Positions 1-16,695 of a DNA stretch of 64,000 nt are shown one piece after another; positions within the stretch are counted from its first letter, which is position 1, and each line of letters begins with the position of its first letter. The notes below the pieces were generated by a model that was given only the letters and a program-made list of their open reading frames with translations, was not told where the DNA came from and ran no database searches. Source of the stretch: Sycon ciliatum (taxonomy: Eukaryota; Porifera; Calcarea; Leucosolenida; Sycettidae); NCBI RefSeq assembly GCF_964019385.1, contig NC_088653.1:8918290-8982289 (forward strand), in the 5' to 3' direction. The position numbers and the translations under genes are program-made.

Positions 1-676
1 GCCTTTGTACTGGAATCTGTGGGAGAGCCTTTTCAGCAGGGAGTCGTAAAATACCGGGAGGCGACACGAGATGCACAACCGCGTCGGATGATTGACTCAG
101 CTTGGGCACGAGTGCTGAGGGGAAATATAGAATCCCCATGAGGTCAAAGCGGCGCAGGTCATGCACAAAGGACGCGTTCGCTGTTTGGTCCCAAAAATCA
201 AAAAAATAATCCTGCTCCCAAGGAATCGTCCGAGTGTCAGCAGTTGATTTGGTGATTCTAAGTTTGTGCCTTGACGAGGTAAAGGATGATGGAGCTTGAC
301 AGAGATGCCTGCCAAAGTGATGAGTCCACCGTGGAAGATGTAGATGACGCCACGTATCCACTTGGTGACCTGAGAGGCTGAGTTGTGGAGATGTTCAGCT
401 GTGGACTACTGGTGACATTCTCTCGTCGGCATTTTTTGGTCTCGTCTTGTCCTTGTGAACACGAATGTATAATCTGTAGCATACTAAGCGCCCCAAACTC
501 ACCCGAAAAATGGGAGTCTGCCCACGGTGCATTGTCTGTTCACTATGACATGTGACAGTGTTGAAACTGTGACAGGATATTATTTTATTCGTGTCCTGAA
601 AATTACGTGTGTACCTAGTATGTAAATTGTTGACATTATAATGTAAACCTCCGCCCTCAACCCTTGCTTTGCCTAT

Positions 677-1027
677 GTGCAGATCCATCCATGTAAGAGT
701 GACAGTGCCACCATGGTGTACAGGCCTATGGAAGGTGAAATAATCCATGGAATTTGCGAACTGCTGACAATGAGACAGGCGAGTGTTACTGATGCGATGG
801 AGTCATTCCTGCATGTTATCAGGACACAGTTACACAAGGCATCAGGTTTTGGAAATCTGCTACGCCAGGAAGTGTGCCAGCTGAAGGCATGCAATGGTGC
901 TGGCATTTCACAAGCATGGCAACAAGTGCTCTCCAGCATCTCAACAGCTTTTCCCAAAGTGAAGCTCTGTATAAGACACAATATGACACAGCTAAAAACA
1001 ACTGAAGCAGTGACATGTGAATGTTGC

Positions 1028-1035
<8 letters not shown>
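677..1035 (+). CDS. Unrecognised exon-like ORF inside the hAT element
   Basis: This is an open plus-strand frame of about 120 residues before it runs into the TG repeat. The composition looks protein-like, with amphipathic stretches such as GEIIHGICELLTMRQASV and SQAWQQVLSSISTAFPKV. It ends in a cysteine cluster (TCECCTSM) at the edge of the TG tract, where CG|GTGTGT-type donor sites are possible. I do not recognise a family. It may be the upstream exon of the zinc-finger-like pieces that follow. Continuation of the frame into the repeat gives only a Cys/Val polymer and is not believable protein. Confidence 0.3.
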
Positions 1036-1648
<613 letters not shown>

Positions 1649-2677
1649 TGCTATCATTGCACGGAGCAATGGGCATCCAAAGGTCCAAAGGCGTATGTGT
1701 GTTGTGCATTGGTGGTCGATTCAGATGGCTTTGCCAGTTGTGTGGATTATACAGTTATCTGGTGCATGTCTTGATCTGTCTTATTCAGATCTTGTTCGCT
1801 ATCGTTGCTATAAGAGAAGATCTGTGGGTGCACATCCAGTGCATTTGCAGACTTGCGTTCTTCTCTTGCGACGGGCGTATGCATGGTATATGTGTGCGTG
1901 CGTGTGTGTGTATGCTTCTGTGATAAGTGGATCAAGCAGCATACAGGGTATTCACGGGTATTCGCCTTGAGTGCATTTGCCGATAGTGTGACTTTCGTCG
2001 CAGAGAACTTTGCTCAGTCGGTCAGGCGACTCGGCCTTACGTTTCCTGAAGGCAATGTGTTCAGAACACAGTTACTTCAAGTATGAACAGCTATGAACAG
2101 TTTTAAAAGAAATGACAAATATTGTGTGCAGTTCATGGACCATAATGTGAAACACTTTGAATGCAGAAGAATGAGGAAAGTGGCATCAAATGCTGCATGG
2201 ATTCTGTTTGATATGCTACTTTTTTTTCCCTTCCATGGAAAGGTGAGTGCATCATCGATCTTCATCTCGAAACTTCACACAAACCGAGAGAATGGAACTT
2301 GGACAACATGAAGGGGCCATGGGCATGGTGTGTTTAGTGGAGAACTATTCCGAAAACAGGGTTGTCATTCGCACTTACTCAATTCAAATTTGAGTACTTT
2401 TCGTGAATAACTTACCTTGACATTCCGTCGTCTCCAAAGCAGTGAACTTCCCAAAAAAATAAAAGCCACGGCTCAACCCAAGGTAATGCGTGGTACGTAT
2501 CAGAAACAACCAGCTTTCGCTCTGGAGATCCAGAATAGGCCTCGAAGCATAGCAAAAACAATTGAGAAAAAGAAGATGACGACGACGTTTCAATCACGTA
2601 TCAAATTTCGCGGGTCGAGTGCAGCTCGGATCGTGAAATGTGTGGCGTGTCGCCTCCCGGTATTTTACGACTCCCTG

Positions 2678-4193
<1,516 letters not shown>

Positions 4194-4650
4194 CTTCATC
4201 TATATCTCTCTATCTACCTATACCCAATCTGCGGACAGAACTGTTTCGTCCTTTGTGGACTCATCAGCGCAGCACAGAGAAAATGAGGCCGAACCTGATT
4301 GCAATGAAAAATAAATTTTCCAAAGCCAGATTTAATTCTCCACCTATCAACTCCCTTCTGTGTGTTTGCGCTTGCATGGGTGCAGGGTATATGCGCACAT
4401 ATCTTTCTTTGTCTCTCTTCCTGTCTTTACCTGGTTTGTGAATCGGCTTTTTTAATCGTATTTTTTTCGGCTCACTGTTTTATGAGTTCACCTCACTATA
4501 TGTTTTTCAGCTGCTACCTACTTATATTATAGTAGTTGCCTGATGATCGTAGTAATATGTGAAACTCAAGAGCTGTGACACAGCTTCCAGTCTCTCTTGT
4601 GTACTTCAGTATTAGAAACACAAGGAACGAAATCTCTCGTATCTGTGTGT

Positions 4651-5670
<1,020 letters not shown>

Positions 5671-8481
5671 GTTCTGCGCATAATGAAATCGTGTGGCACC
5701 ACACACGTGGCTGTTGAGGATAGCATCTCCAGACCTTCCGAATTTTGGCTGGAAATCAACGTGGCCTGTTGGAAGATTGTATAATCCAGACATACTGTTC
5801 TATAAAAGTGGTGATTCTGTCAGCAAGTTATGCATTTGTATCACTACTCATTGTGAATCTCTATGGCATGATCCAATCTACCCGATGATATCTAGTAGAG
5901 GAGAACCAAGTCCATATGGCCGTTGTACCACGTGCGATTCTCACTTGCATATGCTGCCCAAGTCATGAACATTCCAACATCTAGATCAGTGGATGTATTT
6001 CATTTTGATCTGATGTTTTCTATGCAGAAAACCAATATTGTGTTAATGTTGTCTTCCACAGGTTTCTTGAAGATCTAATCTTAGTTTAATTTAAACATTT
6101 GCTGCACACAAGCATTATCCCAGTTGGGTGTGATTTCTACGTTGACTTCATCACCATCACCGTTGCGTTCTTTGGCCGACCTCACTTGCCTTTGTTTGAT
6201 TTGCTATCCTTTAAAAACGTTTTCGCATTTCAGAATGTTTTCCATGTCTGCTGAGGTTCCCCGGAATTACACCATCCAAACCATGCAGGCTGAACAGGCT
6301 GGGAAGGTTTTGACTGTTTCAGATGCTCTTAGAATATCACCTGTCAGGCACACAGTGACGATATGCAAAGTGTAACATGAATTTTTCATTTCCTCTGCAT
6401 CGATGTAAAATGTAGTTGTATTACAGGGCTTTATTATTATTATTATACGCATTCCCGCGTTGAAGTGTATCAGCAGTATGCTGCGTCCACAGCTTCGCTT
6501 ATGCAGAATGGCTTGGGTGAGAGGAGAGGGGAGAGAAAGCAACAACGGGCTTTAATGACTCGTAATTGTAGTCTTGTTGTCAATTAATCCGGTTTTTAAA
6601 AGCGAGATTACCCCCCCCCCCCCACACACACACACACTCGCGAGAACAAGGCATCAGCTCCAAAGATCTTTGGCAGACACGACGTTAGAAACAGTGCAAG
6701 CATTGTCACGGATTGTCACCAGGTCACACTCAGTGCCGGAAGGCCTAGTGGAAGTTGCAAACCTTCTGTCGTGGTGAGACCGGCCAGTATCCATCATCCA
6801 TGCAGTTTAGTTTAAAAGTTTAATTCAAAACTATGCTGCGTACATGGCTAGATCTGCCACTGAATACTTTGCGTTGCGATTGCAGGGTTTTCTTAGCCAA
6901 CCACAGCAAGCAGAGAAAAAAAATAAGAAGTCGAAAGTATAAGTAAAAGAAGGTAAAGTAAAACTAAGACTGGACGTATGGATCACGTGTTATGAGTTAC
7001 TGTACAATACTGTAACAAGATAATACACAGTTAGAAAGCGTGGTAACTTAGCACAAAACTGACAGGCTACTGAGACATTCCACTACCAGACACCTCACAT
7101 GTAGCTGTAACAAATATCCATTGCCTAAACCAACATACTTCCAGTTTGGACGGTTCAATGTTGTGCTAGGAGCTAGGAGGGGGTAGGTGACCGCAGCTAA
7201 AATGTGCAATAGCTATGTCGCACGGCAATAAAATAATGTGAGAAGTACAATAGAGAGCAATAGGAATATGGATACTACAGAATAGTGGCGTTGGTGAAGC
7301 TGCATGCACTCCACCGACCCGTGGTCCTAGCAACAGCATGCCACCAGAGCACCAGAAACGGGGATGCATGGGAAGATTAGAAAAAGAAAAAAGGCCCAAA
7401 ACAACCATAAAGAATATCATGAATATCGTTTCCCTATTAAAAGGACTACGTGAGGATACAAGCGCTAAAGCACTAAGGGGGTCGGATTTCAGCACTGTAC
7501 TTCTACTTGAGGTAGCGTGCCCCTGTGAATAATACGATCAGTGTCTGTCCGTTCCTGAGCACTTCTGGAGCCCGGGCTGTTTTTATGTTGCGATTTATTT
7601 TTTTATTTTTTTATTTCCTCTTCTCCTTTGCTTCTTTCATTTCCTATTCACCAGTTTATGTTATTAGCAAGAGTGGTCCTGTGTTTTCAATGTGTAAAGT
7701 AAAATGAACACAAAAACAGCACAAACAAATAAACTCGGGTACATTACAATACTTTAAAAACACATTTAAAAAGCGTAAACATTAGTCTGACTAACTCGGC
7801 TACATAACAGTGCGTGTTTTGGTCAGGCATGGTCACATTCACTGTACACGCTTTACATGTCGCAAACATATCTCGCGGCGAGGTCCGCCAGTGTTCTCTG
7901 CGGCATCCTGTCAGTTAGGCGAATGACGTTATCCGCTGGATACATTTCCATAATTATGGTTTCGTGTTATGAGCATGATGGTCAACTGTTTACTTGTAGT
8001 GGTCCCAGTCTACACTATGCACAAGACTGGCAAACTCTCAGCAGGTCAGTCAGTGTGAATACCCGGCTATCATGAACTGTAGATGTGGACTTGAGAGTTG
8101 TGCAGCATGTTCAGCCAGTCAGTCGGTATCATGAACAGTAGTTGTGTGATGTAGGAATTCAATATTCATCACAATACATGTACAGTCGTCCCATATGGCC
8201 ATGTCCATGTCCTGTACATGTGTTGTTTGGCTGTCGTAAAGTGCAGGAAGGTGCAGTAGTGATCGTGTTTTAGTGACGTCATGACTTTAGCGGGGATTAG
8301 TCATAATAGTATTAGTACACTCCGTCAAGAAATGGGTCTGACTGCTCTAATCAAGCCTGTCATTGCTCATTGCTGGAAATAATTGCAAGAATCTTCACCT
8401 ATACGTCACACACAGTGTCGGCCAGGGTGAAAAGAATATTTGAAACTATTTGAATGAATTTTGATATTGAATTTGATGTAA
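5671..8481. other. No gene recognised
   Basis: Only short, compositionally ordinary ORFs occur on both strands. There is a poly-C run with an adjoining CA run at 6611-6640, and an AT-rich stretch around 6900-7000. I see no RNA gene, terminal repeat or protein family. Confidence 0.5.
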
Positions 8482-8878
8482 GGCCAAGTAAAAAAAAAAG
8501 CTAGATGATCGTCCCCGTCCGCCCCAGTTTTTGTCAGCGCCCCAAGAAATATTTTATTTTTTAAATCGTGAGTTTTTGCCGAAATCGTTGGTTTTTTACC
8601 GATCGCGGATGCAGGAAACATGTGCACGCTTTGTTTAATACTTTCTTTACTATATGGACCACATACTACTAGTATATCACAACGTCAGTATCGATCTGCT
8701 GAAGAAAGAAAAAGAAAAAAAGAAAAAAAAAGAAAAAAAGAGAAAAAAAACCTTGATGTTGTTGTGTACACTGTGTGCATGAGAGGGTAAAAAGTAAAAA
8801 AATAAAAATAAAATCCTCCCGCCCTCCCCGATTTTTCCAAAAAAAAGGACGATCATCTAGTAATTTTTTTACTCGGCC
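8482..8878. mobile_element. PIF/Harbinger-like MITE, 397 bp
   Basis: The termini are inverted: GGCCAAGTAAAA on the left and TTTACTCGGCC on the right, followed inward by a shared TAGATGATCGTCC block. The flanks are TAA (8479-8481 and 8879-8881). The related unoccupied sequence near 35,430 reads GATGTAAACTAAACT, which gives the empty site directly. A 3-bp TWA duplication with GG termini fits PIF/Harbinger. No ORF of note. Confidence 0.75.
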
Positions 8879-9199
8879 TAAACTAAACTATTATTCAAAT
8901 ACATGTACACCAGTACTGGGCCGCCAGTGGATGTGCCCCGAATCCACGAGTGTACTTGACAGGAGACACTCAGCAGCCTGTCAGCGATCCATGATAGCTC
9001 TACTTGTACAAGCGAAGGTCGCTTCAACTAGGACTATCATCTAAAATTTCATAGGACGTGCTGCATTTGCATTTTGTTGAGGAGCACAGTACTCAGTAGT
9101 AGTCTGTGTATGTGTGACCGCTGCATCGTGTGGTCCGCCAAAGCGGCTGCGGTAGTTACGCTTTTTGCCTCCACAAAAGCGGTGCAAACTTTTCATGTG
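8879..9199. repeat. Dispersed block with PIF/Harbinger-like right end
   Basis: 8880-9062 matches 35,435-35,622. 9110-9199 matches 36,000-36,090 and ends in the recurrent CATGTGTGACCGCGGCC. The same end recurs at 29,635-29,649 and 36,812-36,828, where it is followed by TTA. The block is probably a terminal part of a PIF/Harbinger family rather than unique DNA. Confidence 0.55.
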
Positions 9200-10713
9200 T
9201 GACCGCGGCCTTTGGAGGCCGAACTGTGAAAATGAGTAGCCTCAGTCTGCATGATCAAAACGCGACGCAGCTCACCAGATCAGGTTAGGGTCCTCTTCCG
9301 GTGCCGAAAGGCGGGCTCACGCCCCTACATGGCTACTTGCCATTGTCTAACCCCCAAGACGATTATGATACATGTAGTAGCCGACTGGACGAAATAAAAA
9401 TAATAAAAACGTGACTCGGGCTCAGTATGAATGACTTCAATAATACTAGTACATGCATGATGATGGTATGTTATGCAGAGTGCTGCTGTGGATGCCGCCA
9501 GCCTTTTTACGTCTTTGCCTTTGCCTTGGCTGTAGCTACTGCCCGAAAAAAAGGATCTCATTTCCCAGTCTGCCCTGCCTTGCTTCTACTACGATCTAGC
9601 CCTATACCACGTGACGTGTATGTGTGTGTGAACAGACAAGCGCAGCGACTACATAATCATAGTAGACACTGTACAGGCTAGGCGACATCGCTCACTGTTG
9701 CATGTGATGACACTTGAACAGCTAGTGCGCCTCTGGCGACACAGTCGACAGTCGGCTTCATTTCGGAGTTGGCGTGGAATCAGCGGAAAGATGGGCCCGC
9801 AATGATTGTAGACCTACTCGTACTCATGCATGAGTCATGGTACTAGTAGACCTACATATGGATGTACACGAGTAGCACTGTACTTTTGTAGTGTGGAGCA
9901 GGCAGTAGAATCTGATGTCATGTTGTACAGTCATGTACATAATCTACGCTTAGATCTACATCTTCTGCCAGATCAGACAGATGAATGAAGCCACAGAGCT
10001 CTGGCCGCTCGGGAGCGTGCAGCGAACGTGTAGAGAGGATCTTGGACTGCTGCACCGTCCGTGCTTCAGGTGAATGCGGATCAGTATCTATTTTTTCTTG
10101 CTCGCTGCCGACTGTGGGTGTTCTGGGCGGATGCGTGTTCTGCTTGCGGCCCTTCATATTGTTCTTTTCTGGGAGTTTGAGTGACGCTCCGTCGCAATCT
10201 GGTTGCGGAAGTGAAGCGCTTTCGTTCGTTACCTGCCCATCGGCAGGTGGCGTTTAGATGTGTGGGACTTCCAATCGTCCGGGTCAACGTTACCAGAATA
10301 GCGGACGCCGGACAGGAAGACCCGGCCGTTATCGGGAGCAGGTGCTTCTCACTGGCTTGAAGTCAGGTAAGATTCTCCCATTCAGTCCCCAAGATTTCAC
10401 TGAAGGTCTGCGCTGAGTTTTAGTAGTACAGCAGCCCCAACCCGTAACGATTTATTAGAAAAGGCTTGTGCTGATGTGCAGTACTCCGTGTCGTGTGCTC
10501 ACATTTGTCCGCATGGTATTGTTTGTTCATAGTGAAGCGTAGCAACGGCAATTCAAACGCGAAGGTATTTCGGCTGCTGCAATATCCACTCACTCTCAAT
10601 CCGTGTGCTTTACAAGCAGAGAAAATTAGTCGATGAATAATTTCATCAAATTCCAAAGAAATAACTTCTTCCAATCGGAAACGGTGACCATTCACCAGAA
10701 AAACTAATTTTAA
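9200..10713. repeat. Dispersed about 1.5-kb block, copy 1
   Basis: It starts GGAGGCCGAACTGTG and continues through GTGCTGCTGTGGATGCC, CCGTCCGTGCTTCAG and TTCGTTCGTTACCTGCCC to the edge of the TTAA-flanked element. Related copies lie at 29,650-30,097, 33,513-34,693 and 36,829-38,850. Copy 1 lacks about 170 bp that copies 2 and 4 have near their start. It has an open minus-strand frame (FLVNGHRFRLEEVISLEF and on, about 10,420-10,710) that is partly kept in copy 4. I do not recognise it as a protein family. Confidence 0.8.
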
Positions 10714-11274
10714 AGGGGAAGTTAAGGCAAAAATTAAAATTTCACCAGTTATAGTCTTCGGGGTGCTGAGTCGAATGGTCTTGGTCCGAGAAAGCTGAGA
10801 CGCTCCCTTCCTACTTGAATCCCAATCGAACTCGCGCACTTCCACCGAAACTGGGAGACTGCGCCCTACTAGATGGGGATTTGTATGCAAATGTCACTAA
10901 ACGCGCCGTTTCGTTCTTATAAAAGCACGGATGACCGCGATTGGCCCATATGTTGTAGTCTTTTGGACGCTGAGTCGACTGGTTTTGGTCTGAAAAGGCT
11001 GCGATGCAGCGTTCCTCCTTTATTCCCAATCGAACATGGTTGAACAAGCGGTCACGTGCTCCTGCGTACACCAGTCACCTGGTCACCGTGCCTGCAGGGT
11101 ACAACTTACTAGCCTGTTTGACTTTTTTTGGGTGCAGTCCTGTCACTCGAGTTGAACCTTGGTGTGAAAGTTGTCGCCTGCTTGCGTGGTGACCAGGTGA
11201 TTTGGGCACCCAGGAGCACGTGACCACTTGTTCAACCATGTTCGATTGGGAATAAAGGAGGAACGCTGCATCGC
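10714..11274. mobile_element. Truncated copy of the TTAA-flanked palindromic element
   Basis: It matches the left arm and centre of the full element at 45,859-46,719, beginning AGGGGAAGTTAAGGCAAAAA just after TTAA (10,710-10,713). It stops at GCTGCATCGCAG, so the second long arm is missing. It keeps a TATA-like TTATAAAAGC near 10,917. Confidence 0.8.
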
Positions 11275-11768
11275 AGAATTTTCGGCACCTTTTGCAACGG
11301 CATTTTCTGCTGGATAAACAAGGGTGCTGGATTATCAAATCCTGCCCTCCAACCCGGCCCACATGTTATCATACATGTTTGCGTCGTACGTCAAAACGTA
11401 GGGATTTTTTTCTGTCAAACCAAGTACTTTGTGGAATGCATATCTATAACATACACTTGAGAATATCTTATGCACTAGCATAGGATATTCCCAAGTGTAT
11501 GTTACATTTGTTGTGTATGTTACAATGGTCCCTGACAGTATGCGATGTACAACTGCTGGATTAGAAAATCGAATTATGTACAGTTTGAGTGATTTGTTGC
11601 AGAAAATCGCTGCTGGAGGCGGAATTCAAGTGCCGGATTAAAGCGTAGAAAATGAACTGAAAAAATCCGTTTTACCAGAAAGTGTGCTGGTTTGCAAGGG
11701 TGCTGGATAAACAAGTGCCGGATTAGAGAGGGATGACTGTACATGGTTATGGCTCATGAGTGCACAAT
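11275..11768. other. No gene recognised; possible old MITE
   Basis: The phrases GCTGGATTA and GTGCCGGATTA recur, and a TGACTGTACA end lies near 11,750, as in Tc1/mariner-type MITEs. I could not pair both ends, so no element is claimed. Confidence 0.35.
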
Positions 11769-12082
11769 CAGGGCTGCCACACTTGGAGGGAGAAAAATCC
11801 GACGGGGGTGCTGGGGTGTCCCTGTGGGGATGCAGGGGGCAGGGCCCCCTTGGTGAAAATGTTTAGGAAAATGGCTTGCTGTTGGGGCCCCAGAACACAT
11901 TTTTAACTTTCCAGCACACGCACTACAACCATGTCAATTATGAATTAATGGCCAACTGGACTAAAAAGCGCTCAAAATATAATAATCGGTTGTCCCTCTT
12001 TGGGAACAAAATCGGTCGCTTTGTCGGATAGGCGATCAAAAATCGGAATATTTCAAAACAATCGGAGTAAGTGGCAACCCTG
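11769..12082. mobile_element. hAT-like MITE
   Basis: The left end CAGGGCTGCCAC pairs with the right end GTGGCAACCCTG. The CAGGG terminus suggests hAT. The flanking 8 bp do not match (TGCACAAT against AGTTATAT), so the duplication has decayed or the left end is imprecise. Its right part is included in the segmental duplication. Confidence 0.5.
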
Positions 12083-12654
12083 AGTTATATTCATTGCCAT
12101 TTTATGACTATTGTCTCCTTACAGGTTATTGAAATACTTTGATCGATCTCTTTGTCATTTTAGGGTATAATCCCTATTCGTGTGCTCTTTGACCAACTGA
12201 GCACATGATAATGACGTAGTTGGCTGAGGTTTGAATCGCCTCGAAAAGAGCTTTCTGTGATAGAGGAGAGTGGAATGGCATTGATGGTGTAATTTACTCG
12301 CATATTGGGCTTGGGGTGAACTTTGCTGTAATCCCGCGCCTGATTTGTGGCAGCTATTTGATGGAGTCTGGTGTCCTGGCGTTGCTCTCGCCAGGAGCTT
12401 TCCAAAGAGCCCAAGATTGTGGAAATGCAGTGAAGGAGGTCAAAGTTATAGCCTGTTGAAGGTGTAAATTGTGCAGAAATTTTAAATTCTGCTTCATTCT
12501 GTGCTGGAAATCAGTACATAAAGGGATATTTATTTATTTTTGCTTTGTTTTTGTTTACTACCCTGGCTGGCTACCGCCTCCCCCCCCCCTTCCATATTGG
12601 CCTATATTCTCTGGCCACGGGAAGGCGAAATAAAAAAATAAAAAATAACTGATG

Positions 12655-12840
12655 CAGCATGCCTGGTGTGCAACAATACTATACCAGTAAAGAAGCTGGT
12701 CAAATAGTGAAAGAGGGCTGTCAACGCAAGGATCATAACGTGAAGCAAGTTGGTAGGATGAGTATGTATGCAAAGTGTGTGGAAGGAATGCATGCAAGGA
12801 GAGAGTGCATGTTCCAATACCACGTTATGTGTGCGAACCA
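12655..12840. repeat. Diverged relative of the palindromic element arm
   Basis: The phrases CAACGCAAGGATCATAACG, TGAAGCAAGTTGGTAGGATG and GGAATGCATGCAAGG track the right arm of the element at 18,842-19,512. The copy-B equivalent is at 19,535-19,720. Confidence 0.65.
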
Positions 12841-12910
12841 TTGGGAAAGCGAAGAGGAAGAAGAAAAACGATAAGCTAGCACCACAGTATAATAATAATT
12901 ACTCCGTAAA

Positions 12911-13060
12911 ATGTACCTGACCTGTCAGTGTGTGTTCAGGATCAAACCCCGTGTTATGTATGTAGCTGACGTGTCAGTGTGTGTTCAGGATCAAACCCCG
13001 TGTTATGTATGTAGCTGACCTGTCAGTGTGTGTTCAGGATCAAACCCCGTGTTATGTATG
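12911..13060. repeat. 49-bp minisatellite, 3 copies
   Basis: The unit runs from TGTAGCTGACCTGTCAGTG through CAGGATCAAACCCCGTG to TTATGTA. Three copies here, against five at the paralogous place in copy B. Confidence 0.95.
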
Positions 13061-13430
13061 AAAAAAATATGAAAATGTAAATCAAGCACCATACACCCTG
13101 ACTACTGGTTTCAGCCTCTGGGAAATCCAGATAATTAATAATTGGTTTACAAATCAGTTGGCTGGAAATCCCAGTGCCCTCCGTATGCTTTGCTTTCACC
13201 CAGGTCATCATGCTTGTTACTTCAGTTTCCTAATCATCAATTTCTATAAAACTGATAGAAACTTCTTTTCAATATGATTATCAAGTACATCTTTATGTAT
13301 GTTTTTGCAAAGACGTTTCTTTTAGTTGGATAGAAATGGAGGATTTCTGATGGTATGCAAGCTCCGCTGCATGGAGTTCCCTACACACACCATTCTCAAA
13401 TCAAATAGTCTCTTCGCTGAAAATTACTTA

Positions 13431-13647
13431 CTGTAAATATACAAATTTTCGGCAGCTATTTAATTTCAGCTATATTCGGCACCGGCCCAAAACGCCTAAA
13501 TTAAAACGCCAATGACAATTTTCACAGCATCTGTCGAACTATACCGTGCCCTCTGATCTACCCCACGCCAAAAATAAATCGCCGCCGAAATGTCAAAAAT
13601 TGTGAAGTGCCGCAATTTTGCAGCGCCGAAATTTTGTATATTTACAG
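13431..13647. mobile_element. TA-flanked MITE (Tc1/mariner-like), copy A
   Basis: The ends are CTGTAAATATACAAATTTTC and its mirror, GAAATTTTGTATATTTACAG, flanked by TA on both sides (13,429-13,430 and 13,648-13,649). It is 217 bp and carried into both duplication copies. Confidence 0.85.
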
Positions 13648-14139
13648 TATGTCTCAATCAAATATTCTTACAAGAAAACTCAGAATTAGCCTCTGGGATA
13701 TAGCTGATGCTATTACCGCTCTTTAGAGATCGGATAGCTCTAATTCTGTGATGACCATGCCCGGAATTTACCGGAAGCCTAATTGATTATCTTCCAAGCT
13801 CTGGGCGTCGAGACCCCCAACATAATGGTTCAAAATACTATGATCCCGATGGACCCATTGGAACTTTATTAGCTGGAGGAGTATGCACCATGTCCTGGGA
13901 AATTATCAGAGAAACCACCCAGGGGATTTAGAGCAGAGCAGAAGAGTACGGTTTTTACCGCTCTTTAGCGACGAAATGGCTCTAGTCTAGTGTCCTTTTC
14001 TGCGGATTCTCAGTCAGTCGGAGTACTTACTTCGAGAGTTGTCATTGTTAACGAAGAGCAAAGCATCAAGGCTGTGCTGTAAAAGACGGGAGGTCGTTTG
14101 CATCCGCTTTTGTAGATTTTTCCGGGAAGTGGAACCCTG

Positions 14140-14540
14140 GGGTTGAAGTCAGTATCTGCAAAACTTAGACTGCGACAGAAAACAATAGCCTGACGTATGT
14201 GTTCGGTCTTCTTTGAAAATGCGAGTGAGCGTGCGGACATGTTGGTGCCTGGAGTGGTGAATGGATGTCCAGAAAACGCTGTGATTGATACAGGATCCGC
14301 CGCTACATTGTTGTCAGAGGATTTTGCCGACCGCCTACCTAACGAGCTGGAAAAGGAAACCTCTGACCAAGGCCCGAGGTTAATTGGTGCCAACGGACAA
14401 CCACCGCCGCCCGAGACGAGGAGGACACCGCTCGGGTATTTGACAGTGCTCAGCCAGTTGGCGCGCGCGATGGAAAGGAGAACCCCGCGTTCCCGCCATC
14501 CGCCCCAGCTGTTTGGGAGTCCTGTGTGGAACGAGTAAGT
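14140..14540 (+). mobile_element. LTR-retroelement fossil fragment (retropepsin-type), copy A
   Basis: A plus-strand stretch encodes a retropepsin-like segment with the active-site signature VIDTGSAATLL, followed by RLIGANGQ. This is the aspartic protease of LTR retroelements. No capsid, reverse transcriptase or integrase stands next to it, so it is a small, broken remnant. It predates the segmental duplication, because copy B carries it too. Confidence 0.7.
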
Positions 14541-15134
14541 GACTTCAGTGGTACTGACTGGATTGGTTGTGTTCGATATTACAGTTAGTTTTGGAACAAT
14601 TTTGGTAGGGACTCCAATTTGACCTGCACTCGTTTAGTTAAAATTGTTACACATACTCTTAGTCTAATTTATTAAGTTACTTATAACGCGAGGACGTGTT
14701 CTTTTCCATGTAAGCGGGGATATGTCATATCCATACTATTGACACATGCCTTTTAGGCCTCTACGTGACAAGTCTGCCTTTATTTATGTGTCTAGTTATT
14801 TATTTATATCCCGTAAACGGATTCATAATCGCCTTTATTTTATGTCTTTACACAAAGCCTGGCGCCTTCCTTATTTTGTATACCCTGTTTTTCCTTAGCT
14901 GGCTCCTGCTCTTTGTGATACAGTTTATACACATTATTGCTAAGTAAGGATTTATCGGGTGTTAGCGGCCGTCGTGAGTTCCCTTCCGGAGCGGACACGA
15001 TAATTTACTTTACTTTTATAGCTTAGTTTTGGTACACTGCGGCATGCGGGTGTACTATATATGGTTCATTATTTGTCCAATAGTTCGTACGGGGGGATCA
15101 GCCTCCCGCCGGTAGTTAGATATTATGGCAATCG

Positions 15135-15338
<204 letters not shown>

Positions 15339-15452
15339 CGTCTCTCTTGCCTTGTGCTCTCATATCATCATGTCTTGAGCTATGTTAGCTTCGTTGAAGA
15401 TGTGAGTAAACCTGAACGCTGGTGTGAGTTACGTGTCTTTATAATTATGCCT

Positions 15453-15737
<285 letters not shown>

Positions 15738-16399
15738 AGTATGTCTAGGTAAATGTGCGTGCATGCGTAAGAGAAATTCTGTTGGTGGACTCTCTCTCCA
15801 AGTTGCCACCACTGCACGGCCTTGTAAGAAGAAGTTTTAGTAAGTTAGTTATGTCGACGACCGCGGCCTTGGGGTCTAACTCCGGGCCAACCGGATACGA
15901 CACGTGACTAGACACACCTAGCATGCAATTCTGGCCCCAGAATTAGAGAAATTCCGCCTTCTCTTCAGAATGGACGGATTTGACGGAATTGGATAGAATC
16001 AATTCTAACGACGGAATTTGTCACTTTTTGTGTAATCGAACTGTGCATCAACAATAACTAATTCTAGAATTGACGGAAATGCGTGTAATCGAAAGCGCCC
16101 TATATGTATGTGTGACCGCTGCATCGTGTGTTCCGCGAAAGCGGCTGCGGTAGTTACGCTTTTTGCCTCCGCTACGGTACAAAACCGCATACAACTTACA
16201 AGCATCATGTTCTTTGAAGTGGGCATGGAAACATACGCGAAAAGTGAAAAATCACATCAACGTTCAAAGCCATCCCGGTGCGGCTTTGAAGGCGGCTTTG
16301 AAAGCGGATTTCGGCTTTTTGTTTTCAGGCAAGGCGAAACGAGTGGTTTGGTGTGTCGAGTGCGCAGAGTTTTTATTCTTTTTTGGAGAGGCCGGTACC

Positions 16400-16695
16400 A
16401 TGCCTCGAGTTGTCTTTTCTCCCAAGGTGCAGCTACGGCTTATAGAACTATGGGGAAATACCAGCGAGAAAATGGAACTATGATTAAAAGAGCTGTTGCC
16501 GAGAAGAGGATTGCAGATGAGCTGAATCTGTGCGCAAAGCAGCTATCCGGAGATGTTCAGGAAATGATATACACGGCCGCTATGGTTCATAACTCCAGCA
16601 CACTCAGAGGAGTACAGAGAGGAGTACACCAGTTGTGGAGGCGTTCCACCGAGATCATAATAGCGGACCAAGAAATAGTATTCTTGAAATATTGA
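16400..16695 (+). pseudogene. Myb/SANT-like ORF, copy A, frameshifted
   Basis: This is the paralogue of the intact ORF at 23,022-23,306. It begins MPRVVFSPKVQLRLIELWG, then lacks one A in the GGGGAAAATACC stretch, so the rest (KYQRENGTMIKRAVAEKRIA and on, to FLKY) is in another frame. It also has an in-frame 12-bp duplication before HQLWRRSTEI. The upstream sequence shares the CGAAACGAGTGGTTTGG block with the other copies. Confidence 0.6.

Noticed and set aside
4541-4590. CTGATGA followed by GAAAC, hammerhead-like
   Set aside because: No stem II can form between the two core parts and stems I and III do not pair, unlike the motif at 47,042.
10420-10890. 156-residue minus-strand ORF
   Set aside because: Its first third lies in the TTAA-flanked element and the rest in a dispersed block, so the frame is a chance fusion of two repeats.
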